A stretch of 63,028 nucleotides of DNA, taken from NCBI GenBank assembly GCA_002344525.1, contig DDTJ01000012.1, positions 101,529 through 164,556 of the forward strand, given 5' to 3'. The notes beneath the pieces are model-generated. The model had not been told where the DNA came from. It saw only the letters and a program-made list of their open reading frames with translations, and did no database searches. The position numbers were made by a program, and so were the translations under genes. Positions 26,141-34,676 of the stretch are shown here, piece after piece. The stretch is from Akkermansiaceae bacterium UBA2367 (GTDB lineage: Bacteria; Verrucomicrobiota; Verrucomicrobiia; Verrucomicrobiales; DEV007). How positions within the stretch are numbered: position 1 is the first letter of the stretch; each line of letters opens with the position of its first letter.

Positions 26141-27114
26141 GGGAGAGTCTTGGCCTCCTTTCCTTTCTTCTTGAAACGGAGGGTGAACAGCCCCTGCGGA
26201 CGCAGGATCATCAGCAGGATGATGAGCAGGGCGTAGATGATCATGCGGTATTCCGCGAAGACGCGGAGATGCTCCGGCAGCCATGTCAGGATGATGGCGG
26301 CGACGATCACGCCGGGGGTGCGGCCCATGCCGCCGAGGATGACCATCACGACGATGTCCACGGACTTCAGCCAGTCGAATCCCGTGGGCACGAGAGTCTG
26401 CTTGTGGTGGGCGTAGAGCGCCCCGGCGATGCCGGCGAAGAAGGCCCCCACGACGAAGGCGGTGACCTTGTAGCGCACCGGGTTCACCCCCATCGCGCTG
26501 GCCGCGACCTCGTCGTCGCTCACCGCGAGGAAGCCGCGCCCGTAGGTCGAGTTCACCAGTCCGGCGATGGCGTAGATGGTCACGGCGGCGAGAGCGAAGG
26601 CCCAGCCGAGGGTGGTCAGCTTCGGGATGCCGCTGAGCCCGCTGGCCCCGCCCACGGCCTCGGTGTTCTGCATGACCACGCGGATGATCTCGCCGAAGCC
26701 GAGGGTGACGATGGCGAGGTAGTCGCCGCGCAGCCGCAGCGAGGGAATGCCCACGAGCAGGCCCGCGCAGGCCGCCATCAACCCGCCCGCGAGGAGCGCG
26801 GCGGCGAAAAGCAGCGGATGCAGCGCCGCCGGGACGAGGGCCGCGCAGACGAGCGTCAGCTTCGCCGCCGTGTAGCCGCCCACCGACATGAAGCCCGCGT
26901 GCCCGAGGCTGAACTGCCCGGTGTGGCCGAGGATGAGGTTCAGGCTCACCGCGAGGATGATGTTGATGCCGCAATCGATCCAGACGCCCCGGTCGTAGGG
27001 ATTGATCCCCCCGGAGAGGTAGGAGGCCAGCGCCGCGAGGAGGATACCTGCGATGAGCCAGCGTTTCGCCCCGGCGAAGCTAGTTGAGAGTCGGGAGTTG
27101 AGAGTTGAGAGCAT
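26137..27114 (-). CDS. livM: Branched-chain amino-acid ABC transporter permease LivM
   Basis: The 325-residue permease has about nine membrane helices. Family motifs include LNLILGHTGQFSLGHAGFM, GIPSLRLRGDYLAIVTLGFGEI and VMVILGGMGRTPG. Residues 2-12 (LSTLNSRLSTS) are encoded entirely by tandem TCTCAACT repeats, so the N-terminus appears to have been captured from the repeat. No other good start precedes the first helix. It is coupled to livG by a four-base overlap. Confidence 0.94.
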   Translation of the reverse strand: MLSTLNSRLSTSFAGAKRWLIAGILLAALASYLSGGINPYDRGVWIDCGINIILAVSLNLILGHTGQFSLGHAGFMSVGGYTAAKLTLVCAALVPAALHPLLFAAALLAGGLMAACAGLLVGIPSLRLRGDYLAIVTLGFGEIIRVVMQNTEAVGGASGLSGIPKLTTLGWAFALAAVTIYAIAGLVNSTYGRGFLAVSDDEVAASAMGVNPVRYKVTAFVVGAFFAGIAGALYAHHKQTLVPTGFDWLKSVDIVVMVILGGMGRTPGVIVAAIILTWLPEHLRVFAEYRMIIYALLIILLMILRPQGLFTLRFKKKGKEAKTLP

Positions 27115-27148
27115 GGGCTGCTGGCGGCGCTAGCGTCACCTAATCTTG

Positions 27149-27445
27149 TTAGCCATCGTTATCTTTTCCGAATGCCTTCTCGAAGTCCCTGTCTCGTTTC
27201 TTGGATTTTGCATATTCGATAGCACCACCAGAGGCAGCGCCAACGCCTGCGCCAATAGCCCCCCAGACGGCTACTGTCGCCGCGCTTACTGCCATTGCGC
27301 CTCCAACCCAAGGAAGCCATGCAGGAGCCGTAACAATCACAGCGGCCCCTGTTGCGACGGAAGCCACACTTCCGATCAATCCTCCTTTGGTCGCTCCTTT
27401 GAGGATGCCCTTCGATACATCCAATCCTGTCTTGTTGATTCTCAT
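27149..27445 (-). CDS. Small glycine-zipper membrane protein, function unknown
   Basis: The 98-residue protein (start MRINKTGLDV) has two long hydrophobic Gly/Ala-rich stretches (GGLIGSVASVATGAAVIVTA and WVGGAMAVSAATVAVWGAIG) with GxxxG-type spacing. A basic tail (KSKKRDRDFEKAF) follows. Its ATG comes one base after the stop of the next gene upstream, so the two form a coupled pair. Base composition is visibly more AT-rich than the flanking liv genes, and the pair is unrelated to the transporter. Glycine-zipper proteins of this size include pore-formers and lysis factors, but nothing specific supports that here. Confidence 0.7.
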   Translation of the reverse strand: MRINKTGLDVSKGILKGATKGGLIGSVASVATGAAVIVTAPAWLPWVGGAMAVSAATVAVWGAIGAGVGAASGGAIEYAKSKKRDRDFEKAFGKDNDG

Positions 27446-27446
27446 G

Positions 27447-27776
27447 TCATGCCATCGCTTCACGAATTGCTTCTTCAACGATCACTCGAATTCGCTCTCT
27501 TTCTTCGCGCTGCTTGCGGTCCTTCGAGTAGCCAACCCAAGCTCCTAGGGCAGCGCCAATCTCGACCCAGTCGTCCGAGATGAAGCCTGTACCAGGTATG
27601 GCATCTATCACGACTCCAATAACCGCGCCTGCGAGGGCATAAGTTGCGGTATCTGTCGAAGCTAGGCTATCGACTCTGGACCGAATTGCGGCCGAAAACG
27701 CTTCTCGTTTTTCGGGCGGAATACGATCTCGGAGCTTTAGTAGGAGTTCTTTTGTTTCTGCTGGTATTTGTTTCAT
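27447..27776 (-). CDS. Small protein with a hydrophobic Gly-rich core, function unknown (possibly DUF1232/YkvA-like)
   Basis: The 109-residue protein has a charged helical N-terminus (PAETKELLLKLRDRIPPEKREAF). A hydrophobic core (TYALAGAVIGVVIDAIPGTG) and an acidic turn (FISDDWVEIGAALGAWVGY) follow, with a long charged C-terminal helix (DRKQREERERIRVIVEEAIREAMA). The core loosely recalls the YkvA/DUF1232 motif (IPxxxxLDD), which is a weak match. It forms a two-gene pair with the glycine-zipper gene downstream. Both lie between livH and livM and are bounded by repeats, so they look like inserted cargo. Confidence 0.65.
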   Translation of the reverse strand: MKQIPAETKELLLKLRDRIPPEKREAFSAAIRSRVDSLASTDTATYALAGAVIGVVIDAIPGTGFISDDWVEIGAALGAWVGYSKDRKQREERERIRVIVEEAIREAMA

Positions 27777-27881
27777 GGTGTGGGTTCCTTTCTTTTTCGG
27801 CTAACTTTCCTCTCAATTGACTTCGCTTCGCTCCGTCTCTTCTTCCTCTCAACTCTCAACTAGAAACTCTCAACTCCCCGC

Positions 27882-28793
27882 TCACACTTTCTCCACCGTC
27901 GATTTCCCAAGCAACCCAGCAGGCTTGAAGAGCAGGATCAAAATCAGAATGGCGAAGGCGAAGGCGTCGCGGTAGTTCGAGAGTCCGGGGATGCCTCCGG
28001 CGAAGGTCTCCAGCAGGCCGAGGATCATCCCTCCGAAGGCGGCTCCCGGCAGGTTCCCGATGCCCCCGAGGACTGCGGCGATGAAGGCGCGCAGGCCCGG
28101 ATGGATGCCCATGAGCGGCTCGATCCCCGGCGCCTTCAGCGCGTAGAGGATGCCCGCCACCGCCGCGAGCGCCGAGCCGAGGCCGAAGGTGAAGGAGATG
28201 ACGCGGCTGATGTTGATCCCCATCAGCGCCGCGGCCTGCTGGTTGAAGGAGACCGCCCGCATCGCGGTGCCCACCTTGGTGCGATGCACGACATACCACA
28301 TCCCGGCGAGGAGCACGGCGGTGACGACGACGACGACGAGGTCGTTGTTGCTCACAGTCAGCCCGAAAATGTCGAGGTTCCGCTGCTGGATCAGCTCGGG
28401 AAAAGGCCGAGTCGCCGCCCCGAAGACGGCGCGGTGCTGGCAGGTGAACTCGATCAGCAGCGACACGCCGATGGCGGTGATGAGCACCGTCAGCCTCGGC
28501 CGGGTCCGCAGGGGACGGTAGGCGAGCGTCTCGACGAGGATGCCGATGCCCGCGCAGATCGCCGCCGCGAAGAGCATCACCAACAGCAATCCCGCGACGC
28601 CCGGCAGAGGCAGCAGCTTCCCCACCGAAGGAGCAAGGAAGTAGGCCGAGAACGCTCCCAGCATGAGGATGTCGGCATGGGCGAAGTTGATGAACCGCAG
28701 CACCCCATAGACCATCGTGTAGCCAAGCGCGATCAATCCATAGATCGACCCAAGGGCGAGACCGTTGACGAGCTGCTGGAGGAAGGAATCCAC
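27882..28793 (-). CDS. livH: Branched-chain amino-acid ABC transporter permease LivH
   Basis: The 303-residue permease starts MDSFLQQLVNGLALGSIYGLIALGYTMVYGVLRFINFAHAD, the LivH signature. VGTAMRAVSFNQQAAALMGI and IAAVLGGIGNLPGAAFGGMILGL follow. It forms the inner-membrane channel with LivM. It is about 490 bases from livJ and is separated from livM by two unrelated genes. Confidence 0.96.
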   Translation of the reverse strand: MDSFLQQLVNGLALGSIYGLIALGYTMVYGVLRFINFAHADILMLGAFSAYFLAPSVGKLLPLPGVAGLLLVMLFAAAICAGIGILVETLAYRPLRTRPRLTVLITAIGVSLLIEFTCQHRAVFGAATRPFPELIQQRNLDIFGLTVSNNDLVVVVVTAVLLAGMWYVVHRTKVGTAMRAVSFNQQAAALMGINISRVISFTFGLGSALAAVAGILYALKAPGIEPLMGIHPGLRAFIAAVLGGIGNLPGAAFGGMILGLLETFAGGIPGLSNYRDAFAFAILILILLFKPAGLLGKSTVEKV

Positions 28794-29283
28794 TTTAGTT
28801 GAGAGTTATTTGGTTGAGAATACGCGAAGCGGATAGACGGAGCGGAGCGAAGTCAATTGAGAGGATTGGGATTTCCCCCGGCGAAGCGGATGACATGGGC
28901 AAGGGTAAGCCGAAAGAACACCCTCGATCGAACGTCGTTTGGGCATCCGATCCGCGCTCACTGAGCGCGGCTACAGGCGCTGGCGCGTTTTTCGGGGGCG
29001 AAACCCTGTAGCCGAGGTCACTGACCTCGGTCGAGCGTCGAGAGGACTTCCGCTCCTCGCTCAGCGCACTCCCCGTCGGTCTCTGCGTCCGATCAATTCC
29101 GAAAACCTGATGCAGCGAAGCATCGATTGAGGTTTTGACCACGAATGGACACCAATGAACACGAATGCCTTTGATTTCTATTCGTGCGATTCGTGTCATC
29201 CGTGGTCAAAAATTCAACGCTACGTTCAACAAACACCGTCGCGGGACCTTCGTGCTATCAACTCTCAACTAATAACTCTCAAC
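28794..29283. repeat. Repeat-rich spacer between livJ and livH
   Basis: This 490-bp region contains CTCTCAACT patches at both ends. A family B unit in inverse orientation (28950-29035) has the palindromes CGCGCTCACTGAGCGCG and CGAGGTCACTGACCTCG. A family E element (29133-29214) has ends GTTTTGACCACGAATGGACA and CATCCGTGGTCAAAAATTC. The reading frames that cover it simply translate repeats. It may hold a promoter for livHMGF. Confidence 0.75.
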
Positions 29284-30426
29284 TCAAGGCTCCACCGTCT
29301 CCAGATACTTGAACGTTCCTCCCTGCACTTGCAGAATCACCGCGGCCTTCACGGCGTCGCGGTTCTCGTTGAGGGTGATCCTGCCCGTGGCCGCTTCGTA
29401 GTCCTTGGTCGCGGCGAGGGCGTCGCGGATCTTCGCGCCCTCGGTGCTGCCGGCCCGCTGGATCGCGTCGGCGAGGATCATGGCGGAGTCGTAGCCGAGC
29501 GCGGCCATCGCGTCGGGCGTCTTGCCGTTGTAGCGCGCCTTGTAGGCCTCGACGAACTCCTTGCCCTTCGGCGATCCGGCCTCGGGCGAGTAGTGGGTGG
29601 AGAAGTAGTCGCCCTCGACCGCCTCCTTGCCGATGGTGAGCAGGTCGGCCCCCTCCCATCCGTCGCCGCCGAGGAAGGGCACGTCCAGCCCAAGCTGCCG
29701 CGCCTGAATGCGGATGAGGGCCACGTCGGTGTAGTAGCCGGGCACGAAGACCGCCTCGGGGTTGCTGTTCTTGATCGTGGTGAGCTGCGCCCGGAAATCC
29801 TTGTCCCCGCCGCTGTAGTCCAGCTCGGCGACGATCTGGCCGTTTTCGGCGAAGCGCTCCTTGAAGAATTTCGCGAGGCCCTTGCTGTAGTCGCTCTTCA
29901 CGTCGGTGAAGACCGCGACCTTCGAGACCTTCAGCGTGTTCTGGGCGAAGTTCGCCATCACCGTGCCCTGGAAGGGGTCGATGAAGCAGACGCGGAAGAC
30001 GTAGTCGCCCGTCTCCGTGACCTTCGGATTGGTCGAGGCCGGGGAGATCATGGGGATGCCGTTCTGTTGGGCGATCGGCGCCGCTTCGAGGGAACGGCTG
30101 GAGGCGACCTCGCCGAGGATGGCGACGACCTGGTCCTTCGAGATCAGCTTGTTGACGATGTTGGCCGACTCGCCTGCCTTGGAGAGGTTGTCCTCGGTCT
30201 TCAGCTCGATCTTCTTGCCGAGCACCCCGCCGGCGGCGTTGATCTGCTCGACGGCGAGGAGGGTGCCTTCGTGACAGGAGGTGCCGAAATTCGCCTCCTT
30301 GCCGGTGAGGGAGGCGTATTCACCGATCACGATGGTGTCGCCGCCGCCTTCTTTGCAACTGGTGAGGGCGTTCAAGGCGAGGGCCGAGGCGGTCAGGAGA
30401 GGAAGGGTGCGGTGTCGGAAGGTCAT
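29284..30426 (-). CDS. livJ: Branched-chain amino-acid ABC transporter substrate-binding lipoprotein
   Basis: The 380-residue protein carries a lipoprotein signal ending ALNALTSC (lipobox LTSC, mature Cys near residue 24). It has the periplasmic binding protein type I fold: IVIGEYASLTGKEANFGTSC, AVEQINAAGGVLGKKIEL, VAILGEVASSRSLEAAPIAQ, MISPASTNPKVTE, LGGDGWEGADL and ALGYDSAMILADAI. It should bind leucine, isoleucine, valine or a related amino acid and feed LivHM. The gene starts the liv cluster. Confidence 0.94.
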   Translation of the reverse strand: MTFRHRTLPLLTASALALNALTSCKEGGGDTIVIGEYASLTGKEANFGTSCHEGTLLAVEQINAAGGVLGKKIELKTEDNLSKAGESANIVNKLISKDQVVAILGEVASSRSLEAAPIAQQNGIPMISPASTNPKVTETGDYVFRVCFIDPFQGTVMANFAQNTLKVSKVAVFTDVKSDYSKGLAKFFKERFAENGQIVAELDYSGGDKDFRAQLTTIKNSNPEAVFVPGYYTDVALIRIQARQLGLDVPFLGGDGWEGADLLTIGKEAVEGDYFSTHYSPEAGSPKGKEFVEAYKARYNGKTPDAMAALGYDSAMILADAIQRAGSTEGAKIRDALAATKDYEAATGRITLNENRDAVKAAVILQVQGGTFKYLETVEP

Positions 30427-30600
30427 GGCACGAGTCTAGGCGCTTGTCGGGGCGGGGCAAGGGAAAATCGGGCGGCGACGAAGCTGCGTGGGCCTTGGAG
30501 TGCGCGGACATGTCCGCGCTTTGTTCCGCGGCGACATGTCGCCCCGAGGGAAAGCGGCGTCATTCCACCGCACTCCAAGATCGGACTCGACCCCGGCGGA
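30427..30600. repeat. Intergenic hairpins with GACATGTC cores
   Basis: Two palindromes, GCGGACATGTCCGC (about 30506-30519) and GGCGACATGTCGCC (about 30530-30543), lie between the LRR gene end and livJ. They resemble another interspersed-palindrome family. No gene is seen. Confidence 0.6.
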
Positions 30601-31815
30601 TCACTCGGAAACGGCGAAATCGAAGATCAACTCCTCGTTGGCCAACTCCAGCCCCTCGACCGCCGCAGGAGGCACGCCGGAGCCGCCGAGCATCGCGATG
30701 ACGAGCTTGGGCAGCTTGGCGACGGCGGAGACGTCGGTGACCGCCCGGCATTTCACGAGGCTGAGCTGGACGAGACCGCCGAGCTTCGCGACAGGGGCGA
30801 TGTCCACGAGATTCGCGCACCCGGTCAGGTCAAGCTGCTCCAGAGCGGGCGCGGCTTCGACCCCTTCGAGGGAGACGAGCTTCGGGCAATGGGTGAACCC
30901 GGCGTATTGGGACAAACCCGAGGGGATGCCGCGCAAGGAGCGGAGGTTCGGGCAGGCCTCAAGATGCAACTCCCGCAGCGAGGATAGCGACGAAAGAGGC
31001 TCCAGCGTCTCGACGATGTCCTGCCCGCCCATGCGCAGGACGCGCAGCTTCGGCAAGGCGGCGATGCTGGAGAAGTCGCCGAGATCGACGTTGCGGATGT
31101 CGAGCACGACGAGCTCGCCGAGGCGCTCCACGCCAGGCAGGCCGTCGAGCCCGGTGGCGTTGCTCACGTCGAGGTCGGTCAGGTTCGCCAGCCCTTCGAG
31201 GCCCGCGATGCCGCGCAGGGCGGCGCAGCCGTCGGCGTAGAGCTGGCGCAGCCCGCCGAACGCTCCGACATCGAGCGCCCCCAGATCGCGGCAGCGGCTG
31301 AGGTAGAGGTTCTCCAAGGCAGGCAGGTCGGCGATCTCCAAGGAACGCAAGGCGACGCAGCCGCTGAAATCGAGCGTCTTCAGCTTCGACAACCCCCGGA
31401 TCGCGGAGACATCGGACAGCCCGGCGCTGTCGGTGAAAACGATCTCGCCCAGCGCGGGATGGCCGGACAAGCCCTCGGTCGAGACGAGGGCGGGGCAGTC
31501 GATCGCCACGAGGGAGACGAGGGAGTCCAGTCGCTCCACCCCGGCAAGGGAGCGCAGCGCCGGGGCCCCGGTCAGATCGAGGATGGTGGGATTGCCGACG
31601 CGCTTGGCCAGCCCGGCGAACTCGACGAGGTCCACGAGCTCCGGGCTGGAGCAGCCGAGATAGAACTCCCCGCCGTTGATGGAGAGATCGGCGCCGAAAC
31701 GGGTCTCCAGCGCGGCGATGGCCTGGGCGCGGTCGTTCCTCTTCCAAAGGACGAGGATGACGACCACCGCGAGGATCGCCGTCAGCACCACCGAGACACG
31801 AGCCGCTTGTTTCAT
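30601..31815 (-). CDS. Membrane-anchored leucine-rich-repeat protein
   Basis: The 404-residue protein has an N-terminal signal anchor (RVSVVLTAILAVVVILVLWK). The rest is about 14 leucine-rich repeats of 21-24 residues with the pattern LxxLxxLDLSxCxxL, for example LSKLKTLDFSGCVALRSLEI and LANLTDLDVSNATGLDGL. It would sit in the periplasm as a binding surface; its partner is unknown. Its start is 27 bases after the MoxR stop, which suggests cotranscription. Confidence 0.85.
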   Translation of the reverse strand: MKQAARVSVVLTAILAVVVILVLWKRNDRAQAIAALETRFGADLSINGGEFYLGCSSPELVDLVEFAGLAKRVGNPTILDLTGAPALRSLAGVERLDSLVSLVAIDCPALVSTEGLSGHPALGEIVFTDSAGLSDVSAIRGLSKLKTLDFSGCVALRSLEIADLPALENLYLSRCRDLGALDVGAFGGLRQLYADGCAALRGIAGLEGLANLTDLDVSNATGLDGLPGVERLGELVVLDIRNVDLGDFSSIAALPKLRVLRMGGQDIVETLEPLSSLSSLRELHLEACPNLRSLRGIPSGLSQYAGFTHCPKLVSLEGVEAAPALEQLDLTGCANLVDIAPVAKLGGLVQLSLVKCRAVTDVSAVAKLPKLVIAMLGGSGVPPAAVEGLELANEELIFDFAVSE

Positions 31816-31842
31816 GGGAAAAACCGTCGAAGTCCGCTCCGC

Positions 31843-32835
31843 TCACGGCACCGGGAGCCGTTCGAGAATCGTCGCGAGGATTTGTTCGCTGGTGATCTCC
31901 TCGGCCTCGGCCTCGTAGCTGAGGAGGATGCGGTGGCGCAGGACGTCGTAGACGAGGTCCTTCACGTCCTGCGGCACGACGTAGCCGCGCCCTCTGAGGA
32001 AGGCGGCGGCCTTGGCGGCGAGGGTGAGGTTGATGGTGCCGCGCGGCGAGGCCCCGGCCCGCACGAGGGGCTGCAGGGCGGGCAGGAGCTCGCCGGGGAA
32101 GCGGGTCGCGTGGACGAGGCGGACGATGTAGTCCTTCACCCCGTCGTCGACGTGGACGTAGTTCACGAGTTCGCGGCTCGCGATGACCGTCTTCGGATCG
32201 ACCATGGAGCGGACGCGCAGCTTCGGCGAGGAGGTGGCCATGCGGTCGAGGACGAGGCGCTCCTCCTCGACGCTGGGGTAGTCGACGATGACTTTGAAAA
32301 GGAAGCGGTCGAGCTGGGCCTCGGGAAGCTGGTAGGTGCCCTCCTGGTCGATGGGGTTCTGCGTGGCGAGCACGAGGAAGGGGTCGGGCAGCCGGTAGGT
32401 GGTGTCGCCGATGGTCACCTGGCGCTCCTGCATCGCCTCGAGGAGGGCGCTCTGCACCTTCGCCGGGGCGCGGTTGATCTCGTCGGCGAGGACGAGGTTA
32501 GAGAAGACGGGGCCGAGCTTGGGGGTGAACTCGTTGGTTCCCGGATTGAAGACGAGGGTGCCGAGCAGGTCGGCGGGAAGCAGGTCGGGGGTGAACTGGA
32601 TGCGCTGGAACTTCGCCGCCAAGGCTCCGGCGAGGGTGTTCACGGTCAGGGTCTTGGCGAGGCCGGGGACGCCTTCGAGGAGGACGTGGCCGTTGGTGAG
32701 CAGACCGATGAGGAGGCGGTCGATCAGCCCCTGCTGCCCCACGACGACGCGGCCCATCTCCTCTTTCACCGACTCGACCCAGGAGTTCTGTTTCTGGATC
32801 TCCTCTGCGAGTTTCTGGGTGTCGACTTGTTGCAT
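31843..32835 (-). CDS. MoxR-family AAA+ ATPase
   Basis: The 330-residue ATPase has Walker A EGVPGLAKT, Walker B LVLADEINRAPAK, sensor-1 region LATQNPIDQEGTYQLPEAQLDRF and the MoxR-specific RGTINLTLAAKAAAFLRGR. MoxR proteins act as chaperones, often with von Willebrand factor A proteins encoded next door. None is visible here; the downstream partner is an LRR membrane protein instead. The start MQQVDTQKLAEEI is chosen because upstream codons translate a palindromic element. Confidence 0.94.
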   Translation of the reverse strand: MQQVDTQKLAEEIQKQNSWVESVKEEMGRVVVGQQGLIDRLLIGLLTNGHVLLEGVPGLAKTLTVNTLAGALAAKFQRIQFTPDLLPADLLGTLVFNPGTNEFTPKLGPVFSNLVLADEINRAPAKVQSALLEAMQERQVTIGDTTYRLPDPFLVLATQNPIDQEGTYQLPEAQLDRFLFKVIVDYPSVEEERLVLDRMATSSPKLRVRSMVDPKTVIASRELVNYVHVDDGVKDYIVRLVHATRFPGELLPALQPLVRAGASPRGTINLTLAAKAAAFLRGRGYVVPQDVKDLVYDVLRHRILLSYEAEAEEITSEQILATILERLPVP

Positions 32836-32888
32836 GACGGTGGAAGGCCGATAGCATGGACGGTTTTCCCGTCCGCGCAAGCTGCGAG

Positions 32889-33110
32889 GAAAGGGGGTCG
32901 AAAAGAGCCAGCCCGCATTTCTCACACTCTTTCGTCGCGAGACGCGGCGAGGACCGTTCCGGCAAGGCGCGGACGGATTTTCCCGCCGGGCTGTATGAGA
33001 ACATACTGTCCAAGGGGAAATCCGGGCGGAACGCAGCCGGGGCGGGCCGCAGCAAGTCGCAGCAGAAAGAGTGTGAGAAATGCGGGCCAAAACAGGGTCA
33101 GACCCCCTCG
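32889..33110. mobile_element. Long imperfect palindromic (MITE-like) element
   Basis: The element is symmetric about position 33000. A 23-base inverted repeat at 32912-32934 (GCCCGCATTTCTCACACTCT plus TTC) matches 33065-33087 exactly. Outer arms (GGGGGTC.. and ..GACCCCC) and inner arms also pair imperfectly, and the tip is GTATG-AGAA-CATAC at 32994-33007. The whole element could fold into one hairpin of about 110 bp. It lies between the AI-2E permease and moxR and covers the last codons of the permease. It carries no protein. Confidence 0.8.
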
Positions 33111-34495
33111 GGCTCCGGCAGGGCCGCCTCCGGCTCCTCCTCCCCACCACTGAGGTCGGAGAGACGGCGTTCCACCACCGCCTCCAAGCGGCGCTCCCAG
33201 AGGTAGCGGCGGAAGAGCACCTTGATCGCAGCGGTGAGGGGCACGGCGAGGAGCGCCCCGAGCAAGCCGCCGAGGAGGAAGGACCAGAAGATCACCGAGA
33301 AGATCACCGTCAGCGGATGGAGCCCGACGGAGTCGCCGACGATCTTCGGCGCGGTGACGAAGCCGTTGATCTGCTGCAGGATCACGAAGATGGCGAGGAC
33401 GATCACGGGATAGGCCCAGACATTGGGCAGCCAAGTCCAAGCGTTCAGGAGCACCTCGGCGCGGGTACCGTCCTCCGAGACCTGGACGACGGCGTAGGTG
33501 GCGGCCTTCTTCACGCCCTCGACGAGGACGAGGGCAGGCTCGCCGGCGACAGCGGGCTCGGTCCCCTGCACCTCCCCCCACGAGGTCGCGCCGAAGTGCG
33601 CGATGGCGATGAACAACGCCGGGATCATTACGAGGAGGTTGCCGATGTAGGGGATCAGCCCCAAAATCGCGAGGAAGACCCCGATCAGCAGCGCGTAGGG
33701 CAGGCCGATCACCGTGAGGGCGGTGGCGACGAGGGCACCGTCGATGAGGCTCACGACCATCTGGCCGCGGAAGAAGGAGATGAGGTAGCCGTTGATCTCG
33801 GTGAGGGTGCCGACGACCTCGTCTTTGAACTGCGAGGCCTTCAACGGCAGGTAGTCCGACCACGACTCCGCGATCTTGTGCCCGTTCTGCAGGAAGTAGT
33901 AGAGGTAGATGGGCACGAGGAGGAGTCCGAGCAGGTAGCCGAAGAAACCGAAGGCCCCGCTCACCCGCGACCAGATCCACTGCCCCACGGTGGCGGCGAT
34001 TTTCGGCCCCTCGTTCGAGATCCATTCCACGCCGCGCTCGGTGTATTCCCTTGCGATGCCGTCGTCGAAACGCCCCTGCAGCGAGGTGATCCCCCGCTTC
34101 ACGAGGCCCGTGACCCGCTCCCCGTAGGCTTCGCGTTTCTCGTAGAACTCCCGCGCCTGACCGAAGGTCGGCACCACGACCTGCACGACGAGGAGGACCA
34201 CGATGACGATGAAGGCGACGTAGACCGCCAGCATCGCCCTCCGGTGCGACCAGCCCCATTTCCGCCGCAGCCATCCGATGACCGGCTCCAGCAGGTAGGC
34301 GAGGATCGCCGCCACGGCGAGGGGCACGAGGATGGGCTGGAGGTAGCTGAGCACCTTGCCCGAGAGCATCACGAACCCGACGGCGATCGCGCCGATCACG
34401 GCGATGGAGAGGGCGGTGATCGCGCCCCACATCGTCCGCCGTTGGAAAAGGGAGGGGACCGGCTTCGTTTCGGGATGCTCGGAGGCGGATTCCAT
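33098..34495 (-). CDS. AI-2E family (PerM/TerC-type) transporter
   Basis: The 465-residue protein has about eight membrane helices in the AI-2E/PerM arrangement. Family stretches include PLAVAAILAYLLEPVIGWL, GLLLVPIYLYYFLQNG, FFRGQMVVSLIDG, LIGVFLAILGLIPYIG and VGDSVGLHPLTVIFSVIF. Members export varied solutes or exchange ions; the substrate cannot be told. An inserted loop of about 45 residues (GEVQGTEPAVAGEPALVLVE) lies between helices in the second half. The start at MESASEHPE avoids an unconserved upstream extension. The stop lies inside the palindromic element at 33110-32889. Confidence 0.9.
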   Translation of the reverse strand: MESASEHPETKPVPSLFQRRTMWGAITALSIAVIGAIAVGFVMLSGKVLSYLQPILVPLAVAAILAYLLEPVIGWLRRKWGWSHRRAMLAVYVAFIVIVVLLVVQVVVPTFGQAREFYEKREAYGERVTGLVKRGITSLQGRFDDGIAREYTERGVEWISNEGPKIAATVGQWIWSRVSGAFGFFGYLLGLLLVPIYLYYFLQNGHKIAESWSDYLPLKASQFKDEVVGTLTEINGYLISFFRGQMVVSLIDGALVATALTVIGLPYALLIGVFLAILGLIPYIGNLLVMIPALFIAIAHFGATSWGEVQGTEPAVAGEPALVLVEGVKKAATYAVVQVSEDGTRAEVLLNAWTWLPNVWAYPVIVLAIFVILQQINGFVTAPKIVGDSVGLHPLTVIFSVIFWSFLLGGLLGALLAVPLTAAIKVLFRRYLWERRLEAVVERRLSDLSGGEEEPEAALPEPEGV

Positions 34496-34676
34496 GATCT
34501 CGTGGAGGCAGCAGCCCTGCGACACTACATGCGACCCGGCGGGGCTGGCAAAGGCGATTTTCCGGGTTTTTTCCGCAGTCCGGAATGACACGGGATTAAA
34601 ATTTACGGATGAGCTCTCAGTTCTTTCTTAAATGCCTCAAACGGATTCTATGAAGCAAGGAGCAGAAGACTTGACG

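Noticed and set aside
28795..29199. A 134-codon minus-strand frame between livH and livJ
   Set aside because: It is a translation of family B and family E repeats, with no independent support.
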